From NCBI GenBank assembly GCA_030057655.1, contig JASGUQ010000039.1, forward strand, positions 30,735-94,734: a stretch of DNA of 64,000 nt, written 5' to 3'. The number at the start of each line of letters is the position of its first letter. Position 1 is the stretch's first letter. A model generated the notes under the pieces. It was not told where the DNA came from. It did no database searches and saw only the letters and a program-made list of their open reading frames with translations. The translations under genes and the position numbers were made by a program. The stretch is from Bacillota bacterium. GTDB lineage: Bacteria; Bacillota; Clostridia; Christensenellales; Aristaeellaceae. Positions 28,468 through 36,968 of the stretch are shown here, one piece after another.

Positions 28468-30336
28468 ATGTCGTATAAATCTTACTCACAGGCAGATAAT
28501 TTTGCAAGTATCAAAGCCGTCAAGTTTCTAGAACGGAATGATGATCCTGGTTACAAATACTATTCGATGCTTTCTAAACTTGTAAATCATTTTGGTGAAA
28601 AACTCGACGAACAAACATGGTACAATAAGGTTGCTTATACACCCCATAACTATCAGCATCACGTGATTACTGTTTTAAGAAATGCATCAGCAATACTATA
28701 TGGCCTTAGACTACTACAAGATAATCCGGATATAAAACTTATAACTACTGGTGAGTTGTTTTGTTTGCTTTCTGCATGTGTTTTACATGACATAACAATG
28801 ACATATAATCCTGAAAAACGTGATGTGCACGCATGGGAAGCGGCTCTAACAACTGCTGCAAGAACTTATGAAATTAAAGAAATGAATACTAAATTAATTG
28901 AAGAAATGACTACTAAATTAAAAAAGACAGTTAAAAAAATCGAAGTCTTAGGAGGAAGTGATCAGGAATCGTCAGAAAGGTCAGAAAAAACTAATTCTGT
29001 TATAAGAGAAATAGGAGATGCAATCAGTGGTGTAATTGAATTTACAGTTTCATCTGAAGACCTCAGAAAAACCATAGCGTTTACGATTTTAGGGCACAGT
29101 GATATAAAGACTGATAATGGCGAAAGAATAGATACTCTCGACCCAAGATGGTATGATGAATTGCAACTTGAAACGGACGGTGAGATTCTTCGTCCTCAGT
29201 TGCTAGCCGCATTACTCAGATGGGCTGACGAACTTGATTGCACTAAAAGTAGAATTGATGGCATAAAATCGGAAATACCTGAAGAATCTAAAGAATATTG
29301 GGATAAACTAAGAATTATTAGAAGAGTTGAGATTCTCCATCAAAACACAACGTTAATCCCATATTATCCTAGTTTTAAAGACAGTAGTAACAAAGAATAT
29401 AATTTGGGGTTGCTAATTTCTGTAGAAAAAAAGTTAAATAAAGAACTAGATGTAATTAATAAAGTACTGTCTAATAATGACTTGAGAATAGGAGTAAGTC
29501 TGACTAAACCGCATATAGAATGGGGTGAGAAAAATAAAAATTTAAAAGATTCATATGATCTGAAAAAAAAAAGTGATGATCCTATAGAAAAACAAGAAAC
29601 GAAAAATCCATTCGATTTGTCAGAAAAAGTTGAGTCTTTGCGACATAGTATAGTTGACGCAATTCGAAACAAAGGGTTAATGGAAGAAGGGCATTTTCTG
29701 ATACATCAGGAACCAGATGTCTCCATTCGAAGCAGGATTGATATTGGACGATTATTTGATGATAGAACCTTGATAACGCAAATTTCGAGCGCTTTCGCAA
29801 ATTGTATACTTTCAGGCAGTTTTGATCAGCCAGCAGAAAAATATAATGATATTGACGATTATGTGCTAATCGGTATAGCTCATAGCGGCGCTCAAATTGC
29901 AGCAGCAGTCGGCTCAGCGCTTGGCATTCCTTTTTCTTATATGATACCTCCATTTAAAGAGGAGCAACATAACGAGTGGGAGATAGGCTTATCGGATATT
30001 AATAAACTGAAAGAGAAGAAATTTGTCTTAATTTTAGGAACAACCCATACAGGTTATACAGCTTTCTATGCAAAAAAGAAGTTGGAAAGATATCTAAAAG
30101 AAAATAACGCTAAATATGATACTGTATCAAAAGTAATAGGAATCTTTGATAGAAGGCCAAAGCATACTAACACAACTAAGGTATATAATGCCGATGAGTA
30201 CAATGTTGAGGCTGTTTATCTATTAGAAGAATTTCCTGTGGAAATATGTGCATGGTCTGGCGAAAAAGATTGTCCATATGAAAAATGTTGTATTCCAAAT
30301 AAGAAAGGAGGAACCGAAGAAGATGCGTGTGATTAA
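28468..30336 (+). CDS. HD hydrolase fused to a phosphoribosyltransferase-like domain
   Basis: A 622-residue soluble protein. Residues ~55-260 contain an HD-type metal site: H64/H65, H107-D108 (ACVLHDIT), H121, H210 (ILGHSDIK) and D254 (RWADELD). A charged coiled segment (~135-180) interrupts it. Residues ~460-565 resemble a phosphoribosyltransferase: YVLIGIAHSGAQIAAAVG, then FVLILGTTHTGYTAF (519-533), in the position of the PRPP loop but lacking its two acidic residues. The tail is cysteine-rich (CPYEKCC). I recall conflict-system domains named HD-CE and PRTase-CE; membership is inference. AAAGGAG precedes the ATG. It overlaps thyX by 14 nt. Confidence 0.65.
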   Translation: MSYKSYSQADNFASIKAVKFLERNDDPGYKYYSMLSKLVNHFGEKLDEQTWYNKVAYTPHNYQHHVITVLRNASAILYGLRLLQDNPDIKLITTGELFCLLSACVLHDITMTYNPEKRDVHAWEAALTTAARTYEIKEMNTKLIEEMTTKLKKTVKKIEVLGGSDQESSERSEKTNSVIREIGDAISGVIEFTVSSEDLRKTIAFTILGHSDIKTDNGERIDTLDPRWYDELQLETDGEILRPQLLAALLRWADELDCTKSRIDGIKSEIPEESKEYWDKLRIIRRVEILHQNTTLIPYYPSFKDSSNKEYNLGLLISVEKKLNKELDVINKVLSNNDLRIGVSLTKPHIEWGEKNKNLKDSYDLKKKSDDPIEKQETKNPFDLSEKVESLRHSIVDAIRNKGLMEEGHFLIHQEPDVSIRSRIDIGRLFDDRTLITQISSAFANCILSGSFDQPAEKYNDIDDYVLIGIAHSGAQIAAAVGSALGIPFSYMIPPFKEEQHNEWEIGLSDINKLKEKKFVLILGTTHTGYTAFYAKKKLERYLKENNAKYDTVSKVIGIFDRRPKHTNTTKVYNADEYNVEAVYLLEEFPVEICAWSGEKDCPYEKCCIPNKKGGTEEDACD

Positions 30337-30937
30337 ACCTAGCTTTAGTTTTGAGCAAGAAGTCAATGGCGAAGCAATGTTACTGACTATTGAAAGGTAT
30401 GGAAGAACATGTTACAAGAGTGAAAACAGAATAACCGAAGGTTCAGCAAGAAAGTTTGTTCAAAGCATCATTAAAAATGGTCATGAATCCGTTCTGGAAC
30501 ACGAAAAAATAACTGTTCGCCTAATTTGTGATCGTGGTGTTTCACATGAGATTGTACGGCACAGGATAGCAAGTTATAGTCAAGAAAGCACCCGTTACTG
30601 CAATTATGCAAACAATTCCGAAATTACATTAATTGATCCTTTTTTCTTTGATGTTAACAGTGAAAAGAGGAAAATCTGGCTAAAGGCGATGCAGGAATCA
30701 GAAACTGCATACATGAAACTGATAAGTTTGGGGGCAAGTCCACAAGAAGCAAGATCAGTCTTGCCAAATAGTTTAAAAACTGAAATTATCATAACAATGA
30801 ACTTAAGAGAGTGGCGACATTTCTTTAAGCTCAGAACTGCAAGCGCAGCTCACCCACAAATGATTGAAGTAGCTCGACTTATGCTTGATGAGTTCAAAAC
30901 AAAAGTCCCTGTAGTGTTTGATGATATCAAATATTAA
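30323..30937 (+). CDS. thyX: Flavin-dependent thymidylate synthase ThyX
   Basis: A 204-residue enzyme that methylates dUMP to dTMP using methylene-tetrahydrofolate, FAD and NADPH. The diagnostic RHR-x7-S motif is intact (R79-H80-R81, S89), and HESVLEH (54-60) and the C-terminal EWRHFFKLR block, where the enzyme binds dUMP and flavin, are present, so it should be active. The ATG at 30323 follows AAAGGAGG and lies inside the end of the HD gene. Its codon and base use match the island, not the host. It may be an accessory thymidylate synthase moved with the island or the cell's only one; no thyA is in the window. Confidence 0.93.
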   Translation: MRVIKPSFSFEQEVNGEAMLLTIERYGRTCYKSENRITEGSARKFVQSIIKNGHESVLEHEKITVRLICDRGVSHEIVRHRIASYSQESTRYCNYANNSEITLIDPFFFDVNSEKRKIWLKAMQESETAYMKLISLGASPQEARSVLPNSLKTEIIITMNLREWRHFFKLRTASAAHPQMIEVARLMLDEFKTKVPVVFDDIKY

Positions 30938-30963
30938 AGTGTTCATTTGAATTCAAGAAGTAT

Positions 30964-30992
30964 AAAAGCCCTTCCGAAATGGCAGGGCTTTT
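30964..30992 (+). terminator. Terminator of the island operon
   Basis: Arms AAAAGCCCT (30964-30972) and AGGGCTTTT (30984-30992), 26 nt after the thyX stop. Confidence 0.8.
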
Positions 30993-31008
30993 AAATATCA
31001 GTAAGTTA

Positions 31009-31068
31009 TTAAAGTTCTTTGAAGGTTCGGAAACTTTCTTTCAAGAAAGTTTCCGAAGTCCCCCTTTA
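31009..31068 (-). repeat. Hairpin-plus-tail repeat, copy 4
   Basis: Thirteen-bp stem CGGAAACTTTCTT / AAGAAAGTTTCCG (31028-31040, 31043-31055) with the tail TTAAAGTTCTTTGAAGGTT on the plus strand. In minus-strand sense it follows the stop of the 31090-32625 gene, as copy 3 follows obg. Confidence 0.8.
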
Positions 31069-31089
31069 AAGTTCCCCTTATTAGTGACC

Positions 31090-32625
31090 TTACGGCGCAG
31101 CGGTGGAAAAGACCAGCTTGGTCATCATGGAGGTCAGGGCGTTTTGGAGCAGGGTCTGAAGCTGCTCGGACAGGGTGGCGCGCTGCTCGGCGGTGAGGGT
31201 GTCCACGCGGACGGCGCCGGCGGGGTCAATGCTGTCAATGCTCCAGGGCGGGGCGGTGTTGCCGGAAATGTCGCCCGTGACCTTGGCCTGGGTTTTCTCG
31301 TCCGTCCAGGTGAGGGCGCCGGTGAAATAGGTGGCGGAGCGGGAGTTGAACTTGCTGGTGAGGGTCAGTTTCAGGCTGACCAGCTGGGTGGCGTCCTCAT
31401 CCTCCTTGGGGGTGAGGCGCAGGGAGAAATCAAAATCGCGGGAGGAGGTCTGGGCGGCCTGATCAACGGCCTCCTCGCCCGGGGTGTAAAGCAGGCTGAA
31501 GGCGTATTCCCGCGCGGTGACGGCGGATTGCTGATTGCCCACGGTGAAGGCATCGCCAATGTTTTCAGGCAGAACGGAGACCGTGCCCATGTAGCTGATC
31601 TCCCTGGTGTCCGCCTTCTCCCCGCCCTCATAGTTCAGGGTGATGACGGTCCCCTTGGTTTTCTGCGCGTCCTGAGGCAGCTTTTCAATGACGACGTCGG
31701 AGACCCCGCCGGTCGGATTGGCGGTGAAGGTGTACAGGATGCGGTCGATGCCGCGCACGCCGCCCATGGGCAGGGTGAGCTTGTTGGTGATGAGGTCGCC
31801 CTGGGTGTTCAGGACGCGCTCAGACTCCAGATTGCCTTTTAGCGGAAGCAGGTCCAGCGCCTGGGAGAAACTAGCGGCCATGGCGGGCTGCAGGTAGGCC
31901 GCGGCCTGCTTGGCGTCCATCTCGCGCGCCAGGAGGGCGAGCAGCGCCGTGTCGTTGTAGGCGTTTACCATCAGCTGCTTGATCTGCGCCTTGAGCTGGT
32001 CGGCGGGGACGGACAGGCTGACCTTGGTCAGCAAACTGCCGTCCTGGGTGGTGATCGTTTCGGTCTTGGTGTAGCCCTGGAGCCAGACGGAGAGCTTGCG
32101 GCTGTATTCATCCAGCTTGGCCTTGGCCTCGCCCTGCCAGGTGGACTCGGCGGTGTTGAGCTTGAGCAGGACGCCTTCAATGGGCGGCCAGGCCTGCTGA
32201 TTGCCCGTGAGCAGCGCCGTCAGCACCCCGCCGTCGCGCTGGTCGATGTAGCGGTTGGCGCCAAAGAAGGAGGAGGTAAGCTGCTCATACTGCGGGTCCT
32301 TCAGCAGGCGGGCATCCCCAAGGGGCTGGCCGTTTTTCTGCAGGGTGAGCTGCAAATCCTCCTTGCCCTTTAAGGTGCCAACGCCGCTTAAGTAATTGAG
32401 GTTCAGCTCCGCGCCGGGCAAAAGGGTGTTGAGCATGGCGTTTGCGGCCTCGTCCAGAACGGAGAAGGCGCCGCCGGTTTTGTCCGTCTTCAGGGTCAGC
32501 TTGAATCCGGAGCCGTCTTTGACCTGCTTGAACAGCTTCTCATCCAGGGTGTACTCAGCGGCAAAAGCGCCGGTAAAGGGCAGCGCGAGGACAAGGGCGA
32601 GCAGCAGGGCGGTCAGTTTTTTCAT
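31090..32625 (-). CDS. Secreted protein of unknown function (A)
   Basis: A 511-residue protein with a clear signal peptide (MKKLTALLLALVLALPF, cleavage near AFA-AEY) and no further membrane segment or sorting motif. The mature part alternates amphipathic helices and beta strands and is rich in K, T, Q and L; no family is recognised. Segments such as LKLTLTSKFNSRSATYFTG and ATQLVSLK suggest a lipid-transport-like or pseudo-repeat beta sheet, but this is a guess. Its ATG overlaps the stop of the next secreted gene upstream by 4 nt, so the two are co-translated and may form a pair. Confidence 0.8.
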   Translation of the reverse strand: MKKLTALLLALVLALPFTGAFAAEYTLDEKLFKQVKDGSGFKLTLKTDKTGGAFSVLDEAANAMLNTLLPGAELNLNYLSGVGTLKGKEDLQLTLQKNGQPLGDARLLKDPQYEQLTSSFFGANRYIDQRDGGVLTALLTGNQQAWPPIEGVLLKLNTAESTWQGEAKAKLDEYSRKLSVWLQGYTKTETITTQDGSLLTKVSLSVPADQLKAQIKQLMVNAYNDTALLALLAREMDAKQAAAYLQPAMAASFSQALDLLPLKGNLESERVLNTQGDLITNKLTLPMGGVRGIDRILYTFTANPTGGVSDVVIEKLPQDAQKTKGTVITLNYEGGEKADTREISYMGTVSVLPENIGDAFTVGNQQSAVTAREYAFSLLYTPGEEAVDQAAQTSSRDFDFSLRLTPKEDEDATQLVSLKLTLTSKFNSRSATYFTGALTWTDEKTQAKVTGDISGNTAPPWSIDSIDPAGAVRVDTLTAEQRATLSEQLQTLLQNALTSMMTKLVFSTAAP

Positions 32626-34097
32626 GGTGTTTCCTCCTTGGTTGGTGGCGGTGTTGTTTCTTCATCAACGGTAAAAAGCCGGTCGGTGTCAATGGGAGCG
32701 ACGGTTTGGCCGTCTGTTCGCCTGTCCCTGCCCAGGTCGTGCAGAAGGAGCAGGCGGGCCTCCTGCGGCAGGGCCAGGAGAAAGGATTTTAGCCGGGCGA
32801 GCAGCAGGGTCTTGACGTTCATGGCAGCCAGATCGACCTCTTCCCGGGTGGCGCTGTCCAAATCGACCTCCGCCATGCTGGGCGGGATCGCGAGCGCCTG
32901 GGCGGGCCGGCCTGAAAAATTCAAAATCAGGCCGTAAAGCGGGGTTTTGCCGGATGACTGCTCAAGCCTGAGATTGCCTTCAAGGTCAGCGCCCTGAAGC
33001 CTGAAATCAGGGGTCAGGGAATAGGTGAAACTGGCTTTTTCCTCCCCGGCGGTTTTGAGGGTTGAAGTGATCCCGCCGCTTAAGCGGTGGCCTTCGGCCT
33101 CCGGCAGGGTCTTCAGGTTTATTTCGCCTGTCAGGGTTTCGGTGTTCTTGCCGGAGACCGTTTTGTACTTCCAGTCGCCCAGAAGGCTGTCCTCCTGAAA
33201 CCGGAGGGCGGTCTGAAACTCCAGCGTGTCCCTGCCTTTTGAGGCGGGGAATTTGAAGCTGAGGTAAAAGCCGGTGTCTGAATGACCGTAAAACAGGGTG
33301 AGTTTGCGCGCGGCCCCGCTCATTTTGAAAGCCCCGGTCAGTTGCAGGCCCAGGTCCTCGCCTTCTTTTGTCAGAAAACGCTTGAGGGTGAGCGCGCCAG
33401 CCGCTTCCAAGGAGCTGAAAGCAGCGCTGATCTGCTGAGCAGAAGCGGGCAGGAGGGCGGTGAGGGCCTCGTCTAATAGGGGAAGCAGCCGCGCCTTGCT
33501 GTCCTCAAAAACCTGCTGGGCTTCCTGCTTGTTGAGCGAATAGACCAGCTGGCTTGCGCCCTTGCCCACGTTTTTGATGGAGATGGAGGTTTTGACCGCC
33601 TTCTCATAGGGCTGAAGCACGGGCAGGGCGGCGTCCGCGAAAGCGCTGAGGGCGTCCCTCGCCTTGTCCGGCCTTGGCAAAGCCGGGCCAGCGCCCAGCA
33701 AAGCCTGCCAGGGCAGGGATGAAGCGGATGAATAGGCGGTGAAGGCCCCCTGATCCCCGGAAGAGACCAGCATCCTCCCCGCGTCCCCTGTCTGCTCCAG
33801 ATACAGGGACAAAAGGGGCTTGTCCCCATGGTTTAAAATCAGCGCGCTTTCCCCGGCCTTCTCATGGGCCAAAAGCGACAGCTCCGCGTCCAACAGCCAG
33901 GACTTAAGGGCAGCCAGGCTTTCTTTCGCGAGGTCCGGCCAGTGAAGCAGCTCCGCCCTGATGTGAAGGGCATAGGGATCGCCGGAAGATAAGGTGGTAA
34001 AAAGGGGCTTGACCGCGGTTAGCGGCTGGGCCGAAGCGGAAGAAAGCAGGCAGAGCAGGGCCAGTGCCAGAATCCATAAACGGCGAATCAGGCGCAT
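32622..34097 (-). CDS. Secreted protein of unknown function (B)
   Basis: A 491-residue protein with a signal peptide (cleavage near ASA-QPL). The mature part has helical and beta segments like its downstream partner, including LTLFYGHSDTGFYLSFKFP and SFTYSLTPDFRLQGADLEG, and ends in a proline/threonine/glutamate tail. Similarity of size, signal and alternating pattern suggests a distant paralogue of protein A, but I cannot align them convincingly. It starts 51 nt after uvrC, probably in the DUF1292-uvrC transcript. Confidence 0.78.
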   Translation of the reverse strand: MRLIRRLWILALALLCLLSSASAQPLTAVKPLFTTLSSGDPYALHIRAELLHWPDLAKESLAALKSWLLDAELSLLAHEKAGESALILNHGDKPLLSLYLEQTGDAGRMLVSSGDQGAFTAYSSASSLPWQALLGAGPALPRPDKARDALSAFADAALPVLQPYEKAVKTSISIKNVGKGASQLVYSLNKQEAQQVFEDSKARLLPLLDEALTALLPASAQQISAAFSSLEAAGALTLKRFLTKEGEDLGLQLTGAFKMSGAARKLTLFYGHSDTGFYLSFKFPASKGRDTLEFQTALRFQEDSLLGDWKYKTVSGKNTETLTGEINLKTLPEAEGHRLSGGITSTLKTAGEEKASFTYSLTPDFRLQGADLEGNLRLEQSSGKTPLYGLILNFSGRPAQALAIPPSMAEVDLDSATREEVDLAAMNVKTLLLARLKSFLLALPQEARLLLLHDLGRDRRTDGQTVAPIDTDRLFTVDEETTPPPTKEETP

Positions 34098-34148
34098 TCT
34101 ATCCTCCCTTCTTTTGTTTCAGTCATCAAACGCCCGAAAAAAAGGCTT

Positions 34149-35984
34149 TCATGCATCCGGGGCATCATTTGTGTGCAGGGCCTCATAAAGCGCCCGGGCC
34201 GCAGGCAGGGTCATGCCGGGCACGGCCGCCAATTCATCAAGCTGCGCCTCCCTGATGCCCTTGATGGAGCGGAAGGCGGACAGGAGGGCGCGCCGCCTGG
34301 CAGGGCCAATGCCCGGCACCTCCTCCAGCCTGGAGCGCAGGCTGGCCTTGCCGCGCAGCTTCCGGTGATGGGTGATGCCAAAGCGGTGGGCCTCATCCCG
34401 CACGCGCTGAACCAGGTGCAGGGCGGGCGAATGCCTGTCCAGCAGGACAGGCTCATCCTGATCGGGGAGATAAATCTCTTCCAGGCGCTCTGCCAGGGCA
34501 AACATGGGCACATGAAGCCCCAAGCTGTCCCTGGCCATCAGGGCGAAAGCCAGCTGCTGGGGGCCGCCGTCCACCAGGATCAGGTCCGGCTCCGGCCAGG
34601 GGTTGTCCTTGTCTGAAATGCGCTTGAGCCTGCGGAGCAGGACCTCGTTCATGCTGGCGAAATCATTGGGGCCTTCCACGGTTTTGATGTTGAAATGGCG
34701 GTATTCCTTGCGTGCCGGCTCCCCATTGATAAAGACCACCATGCTGGCCACCGACTGGCTGCCCTGGGTGTTGGAGATGTCAAAGCCCTCAATGCGCCTT
34801 GGAACACTGTCAAGGCCCAGAACTTCCGCCAGCTCCCTGGACGCGCCGATGGTGCGCTCCTCCCGGACCTGCTGCCTGGCGTTGCGCTTTTGCAGAGCGT
34901 CCTCCGCGTTCTTCAGGGCGTTGTCCACCAATTTTAACTTGTCCCCGCGAAGGGGCACAGTCAGGGTGACGGCGCCGCCTTTTTTGTCCCGGAGCCAGGC
35001 TTCCGCCGTCGCGGGGTCCTGAATGGACTGGACGATCACCTCGCGGGCGGGCAGGCGTTCCTCATAAAACTGGGTGAGGAAGCTTTCGATCACCTCGTCC
35101 CTGGGCTCGCTGCCCTCCCTGGGCAGGGAGAATGACTGGGCCTCCAGCATCTTGCCGCCACGGATGAACAGCACCTGGGCCATGGCGTCCAGGCCGTCCT
35201 GGGCCAGGGCGATGACGTCCTGATCCACCTGCGCGGTCTGCAGGGCGTTTTGCTGCTCCATCAAGCCCATGATGTCCCGAATGCTGTCGCGCAGCTCCGC
35301 AGCGCGCTCAAACTGCATTTCTTTTGCCGCCTGGGCCATCTCGATCTGAAGGCGATCCACGACCGGCTTGTAGCGGCCCTTCAAAAAGGCGATGACCTCA
35401 TTGACCAGGTTCATATACTCTTCCTGCGTGACATGGCCCGCGCAGGGCGCCAGGCACTGCCCCATCTCGTAGCTGATGCAGGGGCGTATCACAGAACTGG
35501 CCGGCAGTTTCAGGGTGCAGGTGCGCAGCGGGAAGCTGCGCCTTAAGATGCCCGTGACCTGGCGGATGGCGGAGGTGCCGTAATAGGGGCCAAAGTAGCG
35601 CGCGCCGTCGTTCTCCACCCGGCGGGCGACAGTCAGGCGCGGGAAGGGCTCGTTCAGGCTTAGACGGATGTAAGGATAGTGCTTGTCATCCATCAATTTG
35701 ATGTTGTAATAAGGCCGGTGGCGCTTGATCAGGTTGCTTTCCAGCACCAGGGCCTCCAGATTGGTGGCGGCCAGGATGATGTCAAAATCATCCACGCGGT
35801 CCACCAGCGCCTGCACCTTGGCAGAATGGGGCTGGCTGCTGAAATAGCTGCGAACGCGGGAATTCAGGTTGACCGCTTTTCCGACATACAAAATCTCGCC
35901 CTTTCCCTTCATCAGGTAGCAGCCGGGGCTGTCCGGCAGCAGGGCGATCTTTTGTTTTAAGGTGTCATTGAGGCTGATGGACAA
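34149..35984 (-). CDS. uvrC: Excinuclease ABC subunit C
   Basis: A 611-residue dual nuclease of nucleotide excision repair. The GIY-YIG domain is at ~12-95 (PGCYLMKGKGEILYVGKAVNL), a UVR domain near 205-240 binds UvrB, the RNase H-like domain (FDISNTQGSQSVASMVVF, LILVDGGPQQL) follows, and tandem HhH motifs end the protein (VPGIGPARRRALL). The start is a TTG directly after the DUF1292 stop (TGATTG) with GGAAGG just ahead; translational coupling is likely. No upstream start fits the N-terminus. Confidence 0.97.
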   Translation of the reverse strand: MSISLNDTLKQKIALLPDSPGCYLMKGKGEILYVGKAVNLNSRVRSYFSSQPHSAKVQALVDRVDDFDIILAATNLEALVLESNLIKRHRPYYNIKLMDDKHYPYIRLSLNEPFPRLTVARRVENDGARYFGPYYGTSAIRQVTGILRRSFPLRTCTLKLPASSVIRPCISYEMGQCLAPCAGHVTQEEYMNLVNEVIAFLKGRYKPVVDRLQIEMAQAAKEMQFERAAELRDSIRDIMGLMEQQNALQTAQVDQDVIALAQDGLDAMAQVLFIRGGKMLEAQSFSLPREGSEPRDEVIESFLTQFYEERLPAREVIVQSIQDPATAEAWLRDKKGGAVTLTVPLRGDKLKLVDNALKNAEDALQKRNARQQVREERTIGASRELAEVLGLDSVPRRIEGFDISNTQGSQSVASMVVFINGEPARKEYRHFNIKTVEGPNDFASMNEVLLRRLKRISDKDNPWPEPDLILVDGGPQQLAFALMARDSLGLHVPMFALAERLEEIYLPDQDEPVLLDRHSPALHLVQRVRDEAHRFGITHHRKLRGKASLRSRLEEVPGIGPARRRALLSAFRSIKGIREAQLDELAAVPGMTLPAARALYEALHTNDAPDA

Positions 35985-36299
35985 TCAGCCTTCCATTTCC
36001 CCGGGCAGGGGGTCGTTAAAACGGGCCTTGATAACGGGGATCAGGCGCTCCGCCAGATCCTCGTCCACGGGCTCAAAATCCTCGATCTCTTCCCCGTCCT
36101 CATCCTTTGATATGGCGACGCGCATCACATACAAGGTCTGCTTGTCCGAAGCCTCGGGCTGAGGATTTTCCTCGTCATACTGCTTGAGCAGCACATATTC
36201 CTCGCCATTGTAGAAAAAATATTTTTCGACCGTGAGCAGCAGGCGGTTGCCGTCCTCGTCCGTGCCCTCAATGATGTCCAGGCGTTCTTCATCCGACAT
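35985..36299 (-). CDS. DUF1292 protein
   Basis: A 104-residue acidic cytoplasmic protein of the DUF1292 family, short Firmicutes proteins of unknown role with the pattern I-x-L-x-D-E-x-G near the start. Here it reads ERLDIIEGTDEDGNRLLLTVEKYFF then EEYVLLKQ and LYVMRV. More than a quarter of its residues are D or E. It starts after AAAGGGGG and its stop abuts the uvrC TTG. In many clostridia this family sits near alaS/ruvX, so this location next to uvrC is a variation. Confidence 0.85.
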   Translation of the reverse strand: MSDEERLDIIEGTDEDGNRLLLTVEKYFFYNGEEYVLLKQYDEENPQPEASDKQTLYVMRVAISKDEDGEEIEDFEPVDEDLAERLIPVIKARFNDPLPGEMEG

Positions 36300-36423
36300 G
36301 ACCGCGGCCCCCTTTCATGGATTGTGTATGGATGGATTATACCTTTTTTAAGGGGAGCTGACAACCAAAGCGGCGGTGAAGGCAGGCTGATTGCCGAAAT
36401 TGGAAGAACAAGCAGAAGCCGCC

Positions 36424-36957
36424 TTATTCCTCAATTCCCGGAAAGTCGATCACATCAAAGGTCATGAACCCGATGCCCGCGGTCTCCACCCATTTGGGGT
36501 TGTACATCATCACCCAGCCGCTGAACAGGTACAAGCCGTAATCCATCTGGTCATCAAGGCCCACCCAATCTATGATGGGGCTGTTGAAGGCAGGGGATGC
36601 GTATACAGGCACCTTCACGCCCTCGTCAATGCCGCAGATCAGGGGATCGGTGAACCATTCGGTTCCGGGGATAATCAGTTCGCTTTGGGGCGGGACTTCG
36701 GGCAGCGGCTCTGTGATGAGGTGAAAAGGCCTGGTCAGTACACGGCCGTCCGGCAGAATCTCCGGGGCAAGGTAGCTGCTCCCCTTCATCTCATGGGGCT
36801 GGCCTGTTTCATCGGGCCCTTTTTCGCTGTCAGGCTGCTGGCTGTCATTTATGCCAGGGGTGGCCTGCGCCAATTGAGGCGTGTTGGTTTCCGCTGTGGC
36901 GCAGAAAGATATCAGGAGAAACGCCGTGAGCAGCAGGCAGAGTGTTTTTCTGTTCAT
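36424..36957 (-). CDS. Secreted protein with SH3-like segment
   Basis: A 177-residue protein with a signal peptide (cleavage near ATA-ETN) and a low-complexity polar stretch (~24-60). The C-terminal half has VPVYASPAFNSPIIDWVG and GLYLFSGWVMMYNPKWV, which resembles bacterial SH3 domains that bind cell wall. It starts 11 nt after the stop of the next gene upstream. Function is unknown. Confidence 0.7.
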   Translation of the reverse strand: MNRKTLCLLLTAFLLISFCATAETNTPQLAQATPGINDSQQPDSEKGPDETGQPHEMKGSSYLAPEILPDGRVLTRPFHLITEPLPEVPPQSELIIPGTEWFTDPLICGIDEGVKVPVYASPAFNSPIIDWVGLDDQMDYGLYLFSGWVMMYNPKWVETAGIGFMTFDVIDFPGIEE

Positions 36958-36968
36958 TTTTGCCTCCT

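Larger units (their letters stand above)
25905..30940 (+). other. AT-rich island with four co-directional genes
   Basis: Base composition changes sharply just before the obg start region and returns after thyX, while flanking genes keep GC-rich third positions. The island carries a single promoter and genes with overlaps of 8 and 14 nt or a 35-nt gap. No integrase, direct-repeat boundary or tRNA was seen. The 9-mer GTTCAGTAT, an end of the 161-bp element, occurs at the left edge (25913-25921). Confidence 0.75.
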
